Assembly: GCA_022563855.1 (NCBI GenBank)
Contig: JADFMN010000004.1
Coordinates: 294,436 to 358,435 of the forward strand
From: Armatimonadota bacterium
GTDB taxonomy: Bacteria; Armatimonadota; Fimbriimonadia; Fimbriimonadales; Fimbriimonadaceae
Reading direction: 5' to 3'
DNA: 64,000 nucleotides
Both the position numbers and the translations under genes were made by a program. The notes beneath the pieces are model-generated. The model made no database searches, had not been told where the DNA came from, and saw only the letters and a list, made by a program, of their open reading frames with translations. How positions within the stretch are numbered: the stretch's first letter is position 1; every line of letters begins with the position of its first letter. Shown here piece after piece: positions 63,225-64,000 of the stretch.

Positions 63225-63253
63225 TCGCGGGGTCGTTAGGATACCACGGGGCG

Positions 63254-63335
63254 TTGGCAGTTGGCAGTTTGTAGTTTGCAGTTGGCGGGGGAAGGGCGAG
63301 GGTTGAGGGTCAAGGGTCGAGGGTCGAACCCGAAC
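63254..63335. repeat. Two adjoining heptamer arrays
   Basis: TTGGCAG, TTGGCAG, TTTGTAG, TTTGCAG, TTGGCGG (63254-63288) then GGGCGAG, GGTTGAG, GGTCAAG, GGTCGAG, GGTCGAA (63294-63328) and CCCGAAC. The first array is the reverse complement of the heptamer family at 49701-49742. Confidence 0.85.
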
Positions 63336-63402
63336 CAACCCGAACCTGTATCTCCGCCTACGGCACTCTCGCCCTATGTTATACTGATGTTGGTGAATCG
63401 CG

Positions 63403-63774
63403 ATGTCACCCAAGAAACAGAAGTGCGCACAGCAGATTCAAAGGGACGAACGAGGTCGGCTGATTCTCAACCGAGGGCCGTTCGCGAAAAAGCTCATCTT
63501 GACGGAAGAGCAGGCGAGCGAGCTCCAACCCTTGCTCGATGACTTCTACATTTGGGACAAGAGGCTTCGACGTTGGATGATGCCATGCCTATTGTTGATG
63601 GGCCCTATAGTTCTGTTCGTATCTAACTTGGTGCCCAAGGAGTATTTCGTTCCTGTTACTCTCGCCCCAATCGTAATCGTTGCTCCTCTCTTGCTCATTG
63701 GACAGATACAGTTCATGAAGACGCCCTTGCACCGAGCACTCAGGGATCTGCACAAGAGTGCTCCAAGGGTTTGA
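63403..63774 (+). CDS. Small membrane protein of unknown function
   Basis: A 123-residue protein with two transmembrane helices (about residues 60-78, MMPCLLLMGPIVLFVSNLV, and 82-101, YFVPVTLAPIVIVAPLLLIG). The N-terminal 55 residues are soluble and charged, with KLILTEEQASELQPLLDDFY. GGTGA lies six bases before the ATG. No family is recognised. It is flanked by repeats on both sides. Confidence 0.55.
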   Translation: MSPKKQKCAQQIQRDERGRLILNRGPFAKKLILTEEQASELQPLLDDFYIWDKRLRRWMMPCLLLMGPIVLFVSNLVPKEYFVPVTLAPIVIVAPLLLIGQIQFMKTPLHRALRDLHKSAPRV

Positions 63775-63811
63775 GCCGAACCGCCGAACAAATCCGAACG
63801 CGGAGTACCGA

Positions 63812-63987
63812 TGTAGCCGCATGCTTTAGCTTGCGCGCTTGCCGCAGGCTGACGATTGTAGGCGCTGCCCAACACGCCCGGACGAAACCTGAAGGATGCG
63901 GCTACAGTCTTCAGGTTTAAGGGTCGAGGGTCGATTCCGAATCAACCCGAACAAACCCGAACAAACCCGACCCCCCCCCCCCCCCCC
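63812..63987. repeat. Nested inverted repeats, tandem repeats and poly-C tract
   Basis: TGTAGCCGCAT (63812) is inverted at 63896-63906; AACCTGAAG (63886) is inverted at 63909-63917; then GGGTCGA heptamers, CCCGAACAAA decamers (63944-63969) and 17 consecutive C (63971-63987). No gene is seen. Confidence 0.75.
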
Positions 63988-64000
63988 TGTTCTAATCAAG

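Overview
The window is a compact, GC-rich chromosomal segment of a free-living aerobic bacterium. It carries about 56 genes on both strands, with many 1-4 bp start/stop overlaps, frequent GTG and TTG starts, and one complete 16S rRNA gene. The gene content is a Gram-negative-type envelope (polysaccharide export protein, lipoproteins), alternative complex III joined to an A2-type caa3 oxidase, TatC, selenocysteine machinery, and a 16S gene not followed by 23S. My best guess is Armatimonadota (Fimbriimonadia-like), but this is an impression from gene content and the 16S text, not a search result.

Layout. 1-0.9 kb: 5' end of a family 2 glycosyltransferase and a phosphodiester glycosidase. 1.2-16.0 kb: a respiratory island with a fused heme A/heme O synthase (ctaA-ctaB), alternative complex III (actABCDEF), a small conserved unknown, SCO1, and cytochrome c oxidase subunits II, I, III and IV. 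It builds the heme, inserts copper, and passes electrons from quinol through ACIII cytochromes to a caa3 oxidase. 16.0-24.6 kb: PlsC, PurN, a gametolysin-like protease, tRNA-Sec, an OsmC protein, a polysaccharide export protein, RsmI, a SurA/PpiD-like foldase, LexA and a lipoprotein. 24.6-41.6 kb: PcrA/UvrD, TatC, an MrfA-like helicase, dienelactone hydrolase, DAHP synthase, a tightly overlapped PF04020-yvcK-gmk-coaBC operon, and MutS.

41.7-55.9 kb: an accessory-looking zone rich in intergenic repeats. It holds SelD, a HigB/HigA-ImmA toxin-antitoxin pair, an M14 carboxypeptidase, a GH172 (DUF2961) protein, a class III cyclase with an extracellular sensor, and a nitrilase-family amidohydrolase. 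56.3-57.8 kb: the isolated 16S gene with its own terminator. 57.9-63.8 kb: a sulfatase and a secreted unknown, then a BlaI/BlaR1-type regulator pair with two visible operators, tRNA-Gly(CCC) and a small membrane protein. The window ends in nested repeats and a 17-C tract.

Main points of interest. (1) selD is itself a selenoprotein gene: an in-frame UGA sits at the catalytic position and is followed at once by a bacterial SECIS-like hairpin, and the window also holds tRNA-Sec. Ordinary gene calling cuts off its active site. (2) The BlaR1-like sensor lacks a penicillin-binding domain and ends in a threefold beta-type repeat. (3) Intergenic spaces carry a modular family of 7-, 8-, 10- and 15-bp tandem repeats and inverted repeats, with related copies 6-14 kb apart. 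(4) The PF04020 protein probably starts at AUU. Coding calls rest on recognised motifs; several secreted or membrane proteins remain unknown.
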